A stretch of 64,000 bases of DNA. Origin: Haloarchaeobius salinus. GTDB taxonomy: Archaea; Halobacteriota; Halobacteria; Halobacteriales; Natrialbaceae. The notes beneath the pieces are model-generated. The model worked only from the letters and a program-made list of their open reading frames with translations. It had not been told where the DNA came from and did not search any database. Shown here piece after piece: positions 39,916-48,084 of this stretch. The stretch lies in contig NZ_JANHAU010000001.1 of NCBI RefSeq assembly GCF_024464185.1, forward strand, positions 620,001-684,000, in the 5' to 3' direction. Within the stretch, counting starts at the first letter, position 1, and each line of letters starts with the position of its first letter. The translations under genes and the position numbers were made by a program.

Positions 39916-40539
39916 ATGGCAGACGGCTCGGAGGAGAAGACCGTCGACAAGTCGACGGACGAGATCCTCGCAGAGACGGACGACCTCCTCTCGGACCTCG
40001 ACGGCGGCGGTGGCGACACCGCGGACCCTCGCCGGTCCGAGCAGTCCACCCGGAGCGAGCCCACGACCGACGACGACGGCGGCGGATTCGACCTCGGCTT
40101 CGGCTCGGACTCGTCGACTCAGGCCGGGGAGGTTCAGGGGTCGGAGACGGAGGGTGAGGGCTGGCGGGGCTACTTCAACCCGAAGTCGTTCCTGCTGGCG
40201 ACGCTGCTGCTGACCGGCGGCTACGTTGCGGGTGGGTTCGTCCCCGTCCTCGGCGGGCTGGCGAGCTGGGCGGGCCTGGTCGGCGCGGCGTTCGTCTACG
40301 GGCTGGGAACGTCGAAGGGTCGGTACCCGGAGACCGTGCTGGCGGGGGCGGGCGTCGGGCTGGTGACGACGGTGCTTTCGAGCCTGCGGTTCATCGCGTT
40401 CGCCAACGGCCAGTTGCTGCTCGCTTTCGGAGCGGGCCTCGGGCTGGTCGGCGCGCTCGTCGGCTACTACTTCGGCTCCGACCTGCGGAAGGGGCTCACG
40501 AGCGACCCCGACGAGTTCGAGGACGACCTGAGCTGGTAG
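39916..40539 (+). CDS. Membrane protein with long acidic N-terminus
   Basis: 207 residues. The first 85 are acidic, Ser/Gly/Asp-rich and probably disordered. Then come about four membrane helices (SFLLATLLLTGGYVAGGFVP; LASWAGLVGAAFVYGLG; TVLAGAGVGLVTTVLSSL; LLAFGAGLGLVGALVGYYFG) and an acidic tail. Not recognised; a DUF456-like arrangement is possible. The start was taken at ATG 39916, about 32 nt after a TATA-like GAAAAGGC. Confidence 0.7.
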   Translation: MADGSEEKTVDKSTDEILAETDDLLSDLDGGGGDTADPRRSEQSTRSEPTTDDDGGGFDLGFGSDSSTQAGEVQGSETEGEGWRGYFNPKSFLLATLLLTGGYVAGGFVPVLGGLASWAGLVGAAFVYGLGTSKGRYPETVLAGAGVGLVTTVLSSLRFIAFANGQLLLAFGAGLGLVGALVGYYFGSDLRKGLTSDPDEFEDDLSW

Positions 40540-40575
40540 TCTGTCGGTGAGCCGGCGGCGGCGGTGTGCCGGCGG

Positions 40576-41232
40576 TCAGTCGGCGAGCTGCCAGCCGTCG
40601 GAGCCGTACCGCACGAGCCCGTTGTCCTGGAGGTCCGCGAGCACGTCCTCGACCATCCCCGGCGGTGCGTCGACGCTGTTCCCGATTTCGACGGCGGACT
40701 TCGGTTCCGAGCGCACCGCGAGCAGCACGTCCGCGTAGAGCCGGCTGTCGCTGCCCGCGCCGACGGACTCGGTGATGCGGTCGAGCACGTCGGTCATGCG
40801 GCCCTGCACCCAGCGCTGGGCCATCGAGAGCTCGTTCTCCAGTTCCTCCAGCCGGGAGAGGTCGGCGACGAGGTCGTTCGTGTCCTCGCCGTCCTCGGAG
40901 TACTGCACGTCGAGCTTGAGGTGGCGACACGTCGTCATGTCGAGGCTCTTCGAGGCGGGGTAGGCGCTCTTGGTCGCGAAGGCGTAGGGCGAGACGTTGA
41001 CCTCGAGCCGGAGGTTGCGCGCGATGTGGAAGTACTTGCGGCGCTGGTCGTCGGTGTGGCTCTCGATGAGCCCGGCGTCCTCGAGCTTCCGGAGGTGTTC
41101 GATGACGGCCTTGGGGCTGACGCCCAGGTACTCGCTGATTTCGGTCACGTAGCACGGTTTCCGAGCGAGCAGGCGCAGGATGCGCCGTCTGTTCTCGTTC
41201 CCGAGCAGGTCGAGCAACGCCGCTGAGTCCAT
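40576..41232 (-). CDS. ArsR-type transcriptional regulator with two winged helices
   Basis: 218 residues. The N-terminal winged helix (about 1-70: LLGNENRRRILRLLARKPCYVTEISEYLGVSPKAVIEHLRKL) is ArsR-like. A middle region (CRHLKLDVQYSEDGED) may bind a ligand. A helical section is followed by a second winged helix (about 155-215: DVLLAVRSEPKSAVEIGNSV). The archaeal Phr/HTH-domain group has a similar layout. The target is unknown. The secreted protein gene at 41288 lies just upstream on the same strand. Confidence 0.8.
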   Translation of the reverse strand: MDSAALLDLLGNENRRRILRLLARKPCYVTEISEYLGVSPKAVIEHLRKLEDAGLIESHTDDQRRKYFHIARNLRLEVNVSPYAFATKSAYPASKSLDMTTCRHLKLDVQYSEDGEDTNDLVADLSRLEELENELSMAQRWVQGRMTDVLDRITESVGAGSDSRLYADVLLAVRSEPKSAVEIGNSVDAPPGMVEDVLADLQDNGLVRYGSDGWQLAD

Positions 41233-41287
41233 CTAGCTGTGCCTTGGCGATTAGCGCGTAAAAGCGTCACCCCTCCGGCCAGCCGTC

Positions 41288-42196
41288 TCAGACCGCGAGC
41301 TGTCGAACCGGCTCGAGGAGGACGGTGTCGGCCGAGGAGATGGTGGCGTCGCCGCCAGTGCCGTCGTCAGGGCCGCCGTTGCCGCCGTTGCCACCGGTTC
41401 CTGCACCGGGGCCGCCGCCGTCGGAGCCGTTGTCGCCGCCGGCGCCGTCGTCAGGACCGCCAGGCCCGTTTCCCGGGCCGTCGGAGACGTTCCCGCGGTT
41501 CTCCGCGTCCTGACCGGGGTTGTCATCGGGGGCACCCTCGCCGTTGCCGCCGGTCTCGTTCCCGCAGTTCGGCCGGTTCTCCGGGCAGTCGTCCCGGTCG
41601 AGACCGGGGACGTCCTCGGGCGGGCCACCCGAACCGAGTTCGCGGGCCATCTCGGCGACCTCGGGGCCGGTGAGCTCGCTCGCGTTCTGCCGGATGCGGT
41701 CGAGCTGGGTCGTGTTCACGCCGGCCTCGCGGGCGGCGTCCTCGGTCTGGTTCAGCGCGGAGCCGAGGGCGGCGAGCCGGCTCGTCAGCGTCGCGAGCTG
41801 TGCGCGGTAGGCCACGCTGTTCATCTGGTCACGGCGTTCCTGCAGCCGCTGTCGCTGCTCCGTGAGGGCGTCGAGTCGCGCTTCGAGGGCGTTCGTCCGA
41901 CCCTCGACGAGCTGTGCTCGCGTCGCGTTGTCCCCGGACCCGTTGAACGCGGCGGCCCACATGCCGCTGTCGACCTCGCCGTCGGCGTCGGCGGCGGCCG
42001 ACTGGGTGAACGTGGAGAAGGCACCGCCCATCGACCGGTTCGAGGAGTTGTTGTCGACGGATGGCGTCCGGACCGGGTCGTCCCCGGCGGATGCGTCGCC
42101 CGCCGTCGGGGGGACGGGACGGTCGGCGACCGCCACGGGGAGGGCTGCGACGGTGAGCACGACGCAGGCAAGTACGGCGAGTGTGCTCTTCATCAT
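41288..42196 (-). CDS. Secreted coiled-coil protein with Gly/Asp/Asn-rich tail
   Basis: 302 residues. It has a Sec signal peptide (MMKSTLAVLACVVLTVAALP, cleavage near 23-26) and an Asn/Ser-rich linker with N-glycosylation sequons. A helical coiled coil follows (about 95-185, NALEARLDALTEQRQRLQER). A long low-complexity tail rich in Gly, Asp, Asn and Pro completes it, with two Cys in DDCPENRPNCGNE. No C-terminal membrane anchor. Not recognised; probably a cell-surface or matrix protein. Confidence 0.7.
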   Translation of the reverse strand: MMKSTLAVLACVVLTVAALPVAVADRPVPPTAGDASAGDDPVRTPSVDNNSSNRSMGGAFSTFTQSAAADADGEVDSGMWAAAFNGSGDNATRAQLVEGRTNALEARLDALTEQRQRLQERRDQMNSVAYRAQLATLTSRLAALGSALNQTEDAAREAGVNTTQLDRIRQNASELTGPEVAEMARELGSGGPPEDVPGLDRDDCPENRPNCGNETGGNGEGAPDDNPGQDAENRGNVSDGPGNGPGGPDDGAGGDNGSDGGGPGAGTGGNGGNGGPDDGTGGDATISSADTVLLEPVRQLAV

Positions 42197-42369
42197 CGGG
42201 TCCTAACACTGTCTACCCTAAAAACCTCCACCACCGTTCGGACGGTTCACCCGTGCGTGCCGGACCGTTCAGAACCGTTTTCACGATTGCAGTCGGTCGA
42301 TTTGCGGTCCGATATAAACACTGCCCGGTAGCCTTTTGCGTGTCAATGTCTTCCATACTGATGCACAGT

Positions 42370-42768
42370 ATGTTCGAAGCGTTCTCGAGTAGCTACTACT
42401 TCGGGCGGTTGTACGTCACGCCGTCCGAGGGCGAAGAGCCCGTGATGCAGCGCGAGCAGCACGAACGCGTCGCCGAACAACTCTACCACGACGGGACCGG
42501 CATCACCCGGGTCGACAGCCCGCTGGTGATGAAACTGGATACGGCCCATCTGGCCGTGCGCGGCGAGGACGGGGTCCCCGCGGACACACTCGCCGTCCCG
42601 GAGTCGCTCCTCGAGCGGACCGGGATCAGCAACCCACCTGAGCTCACCGAGGTGTTCCTCGCGAAAGCGGACCGCGCCTCGCAGCTGCTCCAGTTCACGG
42701 GCTACGGCGATGCCGACTCGGCGGACCCCTCGCCCCGGTTCGACGGTGGCCCGAACGCCGGCACCTGA
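42370..42768 (+). CDS. Conserved haloarchaeal protein (DUF5802-like)
   Basis: 132 residues starting MFEAFSSSYYFGRLYVTPSE. Conserved-looking blocks are QREQHERVAEQLYHDGTGI, DSPLVMKLDTAHLAVRGEDG and AKADRASQLLQFTGYG. It resembles a haloarchaeal family (DUF5802 from memory) of unknown function. The promoter GATATAAACA (42311-42320) would fit a leaderless start at the in-frame ATG 42346, so the protein could be eight residues longer. Confidence 0.7.
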   Translation: MFEAFSSSYYFGRLYVTPSEGEEPVMQREQHERVAEQLYHDGTGITRVDSPLVMKLDTAHLAVRGEDGVPADTLAVPESLLERTGISNPPELTEVFLAKADRASQLLQFTGYGDADSADPSPRFDGGPNAGT

Positions 42769-42843
42769 ACCGCTCCGGCTGTTCCTCCGGACGGGGCGTC
42801 GACTGCGCAACCTAGAAGTGCGCGGCTCTCCCCGCTTGGAACG

Positions 42844-43749
42844 ATGCTCGACGAGTTGCTCGGCCGCGCGGAGCTGAAGGACCGCATCGGGGAGCTGGAG
42901 GAGGAGACCGAGCACCTGGAGGCGCAACTCGAGGCCGAATCGGAGCGCCGGGCCGACGCCGTCAGCGCCAGACAGGACGCCGAGGAGCGCGTCAACCGGC
43001 TGGAGGACCGCATCGCCCAGCTGGAGGGCGAACTGGAGCGTCGCCGCGACGACGGTGAGGGCGACGGCGACAACCTCGCGTTCCGGAGCCGGACCGATAT
43101 CCGGGGCGAACGACTCGACGAGGTTCTCGCCCGGCTGGAGTCCGTCGAAACCGGGCCCGAGAGCGTCCTCTCGGCCGCGGTCGCGGACGGTGCCGCCGCG
43201 CCCGACGCCGTCGACGACCTGCTCGGGGACCGCGCCCGACTGGTCGAACGGGCCGCGCCCTGTCTCGTCTACGCCGACGACGCGGGCCTCGTCTCCGCCG
43301 TCCTCGAACCACCCGTCCAGCCCGACCCGTTCTGCGAGTGGGACGACGCCACCCGGATCGACCGCGCATGGTGCCAGCCGACCGGCCGGTTCGCCCTCGC
43401 GCTCGTCCGCGCCGACGTGTTCGCCATCGGCGAGTACGACGGCCGCGAACGGCGGTCGATGCGCTCGTTCGAGAGCGACGTGAAGGGCGACCACTCCAAG
43501 GGCGGCTTCTCGCAGGGTCGGTTCGAGCGCATCCGCGACGAGCAGATCGAGGCGCATCTGGGCGACTGTCGCGAAGCGATCTCGGACCGGGACGCGGAGC
43601 GGCTGTTCGTCGTCGGTGACCAGCGGCTGGTCGGGGAGTTCGACGAGGAGGCTGTGGCGACGGCTGCCGTCGACGCGACTGGAAACGGCGAGGCTGTGCT
43701 GGACGATGCACTGCGCGAGTTCTTCACGACTCGACTGTCGACGTTCTAG
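42844..43749 (+). CDS. Vms1/ANKZF1-type peptidyl-tRNA hydrolase
   Basis: 301 residues. An N-terminal coiled coil (about 10-75) is followed by an eRF1-like (VLRF1) domain. The catalytic loop is KGGFSQGRFERIR (219-231), the archaeal counterpart of the GGQ/GSQ loops that release or cleave the peptidyl-tRNA in stalled large ribosomal subunits. Ribosome rescue is the known role of the family. The coiled coil may help bind the ribosome. It is monocistronic and followed by dgcN with a separate promoter. Confidence 0.85.
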   Translation: MLDELLGRAELKDRIGELEEETEHLEAQLEAESERRADAVSARQDAEERVNRLEDRIAQLEGELERRRDDGEGDGDNLAFRSRTDIRGERLDEVLARLESVETGPESVLSAAVADGAAAPDAVDDLLGDRARLVERAAPCLVYADDAGLVSAVLEPPVQPDPFCEWDDATRIDRAWCQPTGRFALALVRADVFAIGEYDGRERRSMRSFESDVKGDHSKGGFSQGRFERIRDEQIEAHLGDCREAISDRDAERLFVVGDQRLVGEFDEEAVATAAVDATGNGEAVLDDALREFFTTRLSTF

Positions 43750-43805
43750 GGGACCGCCTTGCCGTCCCGAGAACGTTTTTCCCGCCGCCGGGCGAACCTG
43801 GAGTC

Positions 43806-44819
43806 ATGCGAATCGCCATCCTCGCCCACGAGAAGTTCCCCGACCGCGCGAAGACAGCGCTCGGGCTGTTGCGGTACAGCGACGACGAGGTGGTCGCGGT
43901 GCTCGACCGTGACAACGCCGGCAGCCGTGTCAGCGACTTCGTCGGCGACGTGCAGGACGCGCCGGTCGTCGCCTCGATGGCCGACGCACCCGACTGTGAC
44001 GCGCTGGTCGTCGGCATCGCCCCCATCGGCGGCGGCTTCGAGGACTCCTGGCGCGACGACGTGCGGACGGCACTGCGGGACGGCTGCGACATCGTCTCCG
44101 GGCTGCACTACTTCCTCGCGGACGACGACGAGTTCAGCGACCTCGCCGCCGAGTACGGCTGCGACATCTGGGACGTTCGCAAGCCCCCCGAGGACCTGAC
44201 CGTCGCCGATGGTGTCGCGGGCGAGGTCGACGCCGAGATCGTGCTCACCGTCGGGACGGACTGCTCGGTCGGGAAGATGACGGCGACGATGGAGCTATGC
44301 GAGGCCGCCCGCGAGGCGGGGCACGACGCCGCCGTCGTCCCGACGGGGCAGACCGGCATCATGATCGAGAACTGGGGCGTGCCCGTCGACCGGGTGGTCA
44401 GCGATTTCACCGCGGGCGCGGTCGAGTCGATGATACTGGAGAAGGGTGACGAGCACGACTACCTGTTCGTCGAGGGGCAGGGCTCCATCGTCCACCCGGC
44501 GTACTCCGCCGTCACCTGCGGCATCCTCCACGGCGCACAGCCGGACTCGCTGGTGCTCTGCCACGAGGCCGGGCGCGAGGCGGTCCACGGCTACGAGTCG
44601 TTCCCGCTCCAGCCGGTCGAGACGTACGTCGACCTCTACGAGGAGCTGGCCGCCCCGGTCCGCGAGACGAGCGTCGTCGCCGGCGCGCTGAACACCGTCG
44701 GCGTGGAGGACGATGCGGCCGCCCGCGACGCAGTCGACGAGTTCGCGGGGGCGCTGGGCACGCCCGCGACCGACCTCGTGCGCTTCGGGGCCGACGACGT
44801 CCTGGAGGCGATACTGTGA
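43806..44819 (+). CDS. dgcN: DUF1611 family protein, DgcN-like N-acetyltransferase
   Basis: 337 residues. It has an N-terminal Rossmann-like domain (MRIAILAHEKFPDRAKTALG) and a P-loop-like motif GTDCSVGKMT (about 154-163) followed by VVPTGQTGIMIENWG and FVEGQGSIVHPAYS. This is the DUF1611 family, described in bacteria as the D-glutamate N-acetyltransferase DgcN. A TATA-like AACGTTTTTCCC lies 29 nt upstream. Its TGA overlaps the GTG of the epimerase gene, so the two are translated together. Confidence 0.82.
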   Translation: MRIAILAHEKFPDRAKTALGLLRYSDDEVVAVLDRDNAGSRVSDFVGDVQDAPVVASMADAPDCDALVVGIAPIGGGFEDSWRDDVRTALRDGCDIVSGLHYFLADDDEFSDLAAEYGCDIWDVRKPPEDLTVADGVAGEVDAEIVLTVGTDCSVGKMTATMELCEAAREAGHDAAVVPTGQTGIMIENWGVPVDRVVSDFTAGAVESMILEKGDEHDYLFVEGQGSIVHPAYSAVTCGILHGAQPDSLVLCHEAGREAVHGYESFPLQPVETYVDLYEELAAPVRETSVVAGALNTVGVEDDAAARDAVDEFAGALGTPATDLVRFGADDVLEAIL

Positions 44820-45841
44820 AGCTCTCCGTCGAGCGCGTCTCCCTCGAACTTGCGGAGACGTTCACCATCTCGCGGGGCTCCACCGACAAGACGGACAACG
44901 TCGTCGTCAGACTCGCAGACGGCGAGCACGCGGGCGTCGGCGCGGCGGCTCCCTCGACCCACTACGGCGAGACCGCCGGCACCGTCGAGGCCGCCATCGA
45001 GCGCCTCCGGCCCACCATCGAGGCCATCGACGACCTGTTTCAGGTGGAGCGCATCGAACGCGAACTCGGCCACGAACTCGGCCGCAACCCGGCCGCGCGC
45101 TGTGCCGTCTCCATCGCGCTGCACGACCTCGTCGGCAAGCGCGTCGACCTCCCGCTGTGGCGCTACTGGGGGCTCGACCCCGACGCCGCACCCGACACGT
45201 CCTACACCGTCGGCATCGGCGACCCGGAGACGATGGCCGACGGTGCCCGCCGCGCCGCCGACGCCGGCTACACCACGCTGAAGGTGAAGGTCGGCACCGA
45301 CGACGACCGCGCCAGGGTCGACGCCGTCGCCGAGGCCGCGCCCGACGTGACCCTGCGGCTCGACGCCAACGAGGCCTGGACGCCGAAGGAGGCCGTCGCC
45401 AACGCGGAGTGGCTCTCCGACTACGACGTCGAGTTCCTCGAACAGCCCGTGCCCGCCGCCGACCCCGAGGGCCTGCGCTACGTCTACGAGCACTCCCCGC
45501 TCCCCGTCGCCGTCGACGAGTCCTGCGTCACCCTGCCGGACGTGCCGGCCGTCGCCGACCGCGCCGACGTGGCCGTCCTGAAGCTGATGAAGTGCGGGGG
45601 GCTCGTCGAGGCCCGCCGGATGGTCCACGCCGCCCGCGCCCACGGGCTGGAGGTCATGCTCGGCTGCATGATCGAGACGGACGCCGCCATCTCCGCCGGC
45701 GCACAGCTCGCGCCGCTCTGTGACTACGTCGACCTCGACGGCTCGCTCCTGCTCGCCGACGACTCGGACCCGTACGACGGGCCAGTGCGGGCTGGCGGCT
45801 CCATCGACCTCGACGACACGCCCGGAATCGGACTGCGGTAG
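44816..45841 (+). CDS. dgcA: Dipeptide epimerase-like enolase superfamily enzyme, DgcA-like
   Basis: 341 residues of the muconate-lactonizing/dipeptide epimerase group. Catalytic Lys pair in LKVKVGT, metal ligands Asp in RLDANEAW, Glu in EFLEQPV and Asp in VDESC, second Lys in AVLKLMKCGG. With the DUF1611 partner it matches the bacterial DgcN-DgcA pair, in which DgcA racemises N-acetyl-D-glutamate. L-Ala-D/L-Glu epimerase activity is the alternative. GTG start overlapping the dgcN stop (GTGA). Confidence 0.82.
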   Translation: MKLSVERVSLELAETFTISRGSTDKTDNVVVRLADGEHAGVGAAAPSTHYGETAGTVEAAIERLRPTIEAIDDLFQVERIERELGHELGRNPAARCAVSIALHDLVGKRVDLPLWRYWGLDPDAAPDTSYTVGIGDPETMADGARRAADAGYTTLKVKVGTDDDRARVDAVAEAAPDVTLRLDANEAWTPKEAVANAEWLSDYDVEFLEQPVPAADPEGLRYVYEHSPLPVAVDESCVTLPDVPAVADRADVAVLKLMKCGGLVEARRMVHAARAHGLEVMLGCMIETDAAISAGAQLAPLCDYVDLDGSLLLADDSDPYDGPVRAGGSIDLDDTPGIGLR

Positions 45842-45865
45842 CGACGATTCCCCGATTTTCCACGT

Positions 45866-45988
45866 GGCGCGCGGCTGGCGAGCGTGCCGAACGAAGTGAG
45901 GCCGCGAGCCATCCGCGCGAGGGACGAGAAGCGCAGCGAAGCGAGCATCGCAGTCGGCTGGGGAGGCGTGAGGTGCGGTGCTGTTCGG
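45866..45988 (+). repeat. Dispersed GC-rich intergenic repeat, copy D
   Basis: In the 410-nt gap between dgcA and hisS. It shares GGCGCGCGGCTGGCGAG, GAGCCATCCGCGCGAGGGA and GTCGGCTGGGGAGG with copy A, plus GTGAGGTGCGGTGCTGT. The middle is short. Immediately downstream lies a second structured element (46009-46153). Confidence 0.8.
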
Positions 45989-46008
45989 TTGGGTGGGGAT
46001 GAAAGGGG

Positions 46009-46153
46009 CTGCCTGCTCGGCGAACCCGGACCCGACAAGCACCGCAGGCACGAGGAGCACAGCGCGGCTCCCGGGAGCCGAGCAGGCAGGGGCTTTCTGG
46101 TTGTTCTCGATGCAAGCGTGTCCCACGACCGCCGAGCGTTTCTGGCTGTTCGC
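46009..46153 (+). repeat. Inverted-repeat element with TTTCTGG motif pair
   Basis: CTGCCTGCTCGGC (46009-46021) is repeated inverted at 46077-46089, enclosing a 55-nt loop that itself holds CGGCTCCCGGGAGCCG. Downstream, TTTCTGGTTGTTCTC (46094-46108) recurs as TTTCTGGCTGTTCGC (46139-46153). The same TTTCTGGCTGT ends the repeat at 59239. It may be a second dispersed-repeat type or a structured RNA. Confidence 0.5.
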
Positions 46154-46251
46154 GGAGCAGTCTGTTCCCACGGCTAACTTCAGGAACACGAATCCACCCA
46201 CGACAAGCGATGATGGAAGCTTTCAAGCGCGCGCTGGCCGAATCCCGCTCC

Positions 46252-47565
46252 ATGTACGAGGGACTCAAAGGGTTCCGTGACGTCTACCCCGCGGAGATGG
46301 CGGCCTACCGGGCCGTCATCGACACGGTCGAGGACACGGCACGGAGCTACGGCTTCCGCGAGATTTCGACACCGGCGCTCGAACGAACGGAGATGTACGT
46401 CGACAAGTCGGGCGAGGAGATCGTCGAGGAGCTGTACGCGTTCGAGGACAAGGGCGGCAGGGACGTCTCGCTCACGCCGGAGCTGACGCCGACGGTCGCG
46501 CGGATGGTCGTCGCGAAACAGCAGGAGCTCTCCAAACCGATCAAGTGGTTCTCGACGCGGCCGTTCTGGCGCTACGAGCAGGTCCAGCAGGGGCGGTTCC
46601 GCGAGTTCTACCAGACGAACGTCGACATCTTCGGGTCGGCGGCACCGGAGGCGGACGCCGAGGTGCTCTCGTTCGCGGCGGACATGCTGACGAACTTCGG
46701 GCTCACGGCGGACGAGTTCGAGTTCCGCGTCTCGCACCGGGACATCCTCGGGGGGCTGCTCCGGGAGTTCGACGCGGACGTGGACACGACGAACGCCATC
46801 CGCGCGGTGGACAAGCGCGCGAAGGTGCAGGAGAACGAGTACCTCGACCTGCTGTACGATGCGGGGCTCACGTACGACCAGGCCCGCGAGTTCGACGACC
46901 TACTGCTCGCCGGCGACGACGACCTCGACGCGCTCACGGAGTGGTCCGAGAGCGATCCGGTCCACGACGCCGTCAGCAACCTGCAGGACGTGCTCGCCGC
47001 CGCCGAGGACTTCGGCGTGCGCGAGTTCTGCGACGTGTCGCTGACGACGGCGCGCGGGCTGGACTACTACACGGGCGTCGTCTTCGAGTGCTTCGACTCG
47101 ACGGGCGAGGTCTCCCGCGCGGTGTTCGGCGGCGGGCGCTACGACGACCTCATCGAGTCCTTCGGCGGCCAGCCGACGCCCGCGGTCGGCGTCGCCCCGG
47201 GCGTGATGAACTCCACGCTGCCCCTGCTGCTCCAGCGCGCCGGCGTCTGGCCGGAGGAGGCCGTCTCGACGGACTACTACGTGCTCTCCGTCGGTGACAC
47301 GCGCCCCGTGGCGGCCCGGGTCGCACGCGACCTGCGCGAGCGCGGCCACGTCGTCGAGACGGACGTCTCGTCCCGGAGCTTCGGCGCGCAGCTCGGCTAC
47401 GCCGACTCCATCAACGCCGAGACGGTCGTCGTCGTCGGCGAGCACGACCTGGAGAACGACGAGGTGACGGTGAAGGACATGGAATCCGGCGACGAGACCA
47501 CCGCGCCGGTCGAGGCGTTCCCGGGCGAGCACGACCGCCCGACGTACGACACGTTCGCGGAGTAA
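46252..47565 (+). CDS. hisS: Histidine--tRNA ligase
   Basis: Class II aminoacyl-tRNA synthetase. About 437 residues. Motif 1 region LKGFRDVYP at the N-terminus, motif 2 FRYEQ-like FWRYEQVQQGRFREF, histidine-binding LDYYTG in TARGLDYYTGVVFE, GGGRYDDLI, then a C-terminal anticodon-binding domain. The start is uncertain. ATG 46252 matches the family N-terminus, while in-frame ATGs at 46210 and 46213 add 13-14 residues and have a comparably placed weak TATA-like sequence. Confidence 0.92.
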   Translation: MYEGLKGFRDVYPAEMAAYRAVIDTVEDTARSYGFREISTPALERTEMYVDKSGEEIVEELYAFEDKGGRDVSLTPELTPTVARMVVAKQQELSKPIKWFSTRPFWRYEQVQQGRFREFYQTNVDIFGSAAPEADAEVLSFAADMLTNFGLTADEFEFRVSHRDILGGLLREFDADVDTTNAIRAVDKRAKVQENEYLDLLYDAGLTYDQAREFDDLLLAGDDDLDALTEWSESDPVHDAVSNLQDVLAAAEDFGVREFCDVSLTTARGLDYYTGVVFECFDSTGEVSRAVFGGGRYDDLIESFGGQPTPAVGVAPGVMNSTLPLLLQRAGVWPEEAVSTDYYVLSVGDTRPVAARVARDLRERGHVVETDVSSRSFGAQLGYADSINAETVVVVGEHDLENDEVTVKDMESGDETTAPVEAFPGEHDRPTYDTFAE

Positions 47566-47569
47566 CGGT

Positions 47570-47989
47570 TCAGGTCGACTCTATCTCCCGTCGCGTCCGG
47601 TCGATGATGGCCGTCTGGACCATCGCGCCCGGCGTCTCGAAGTCCGTCGACCGGTCGAGGAACGTGCTGTTCGCCGCCGCCGGGTTCTCGCCCTCGGGCG
47701 TCTCCCCGGCGAACGCGGCCGCGATCTCGCTCTCGGTCCACGGACTCGACTCGAGGAACGCCTCGAAGTCGTCGAACTCCGTGTGCGCGGCCATGAAGCC
47801 GGGCGTAAAGAGCGTCGCGAGGTCCGCCTCGCCGTCGGCCACGGACTCCGCGAGTCGGGCGCTCTCACCCAGCACGTCCGTGATTCGCGCCACCTCGTCG
47901 GCCGTGTACTCGCCCTCGTCGACGCCGAGCTGTGCCGCCAGGTCCGCGCCGACGACCTCGGCGACCTCCTCGCCGGTGAACGTCTCCAT
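47570..47989 (-). CDS. Acidic protein of unknown function
   Basis: 139 residues, almost entirely helical and acidic, starting METFTGEEVAEVVGADLAAQ. No membrane segment or known motif. It converges on hisS (4 nt between stops) and is divergent from truA. The TATA-like GCGTTAGGAC about 27 nt upstream fits a leaderless gene. Confidence 0.65.
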   Translation of the reverse strand: METFTGEEVAEVVGADLAAQLGVDEGEYTADEVARITDVLGESARLAESVADGEADLATLFTPGFMAAHTEFDDFEAFLESSPWTESEIAAAFAGETPEGENPAAANSTFLDRSTDFETPGAMVQTAIIDRTRREIEST

Positions 47990-48054
47990 GGTCGTAGGTG
48001 CGTGCGGGGGGTCCTAACGCTGTTGGCGGCGGTCCGCGCCGCGGTGACGAGGGG

Positions 48055-48062
48055 ATTATACT
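48055..48062 (+). promoter_or_regulatory. TATA box for truA
   Basis: ATTATACT, centred 27 nt before GTG 48085. It decides the truA start in favour of that GTG over the longer frame from 47998. Confidence 0.55.
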
Positions 48063-48084
48063 CGACCGCCACGAACCGCCGGGC

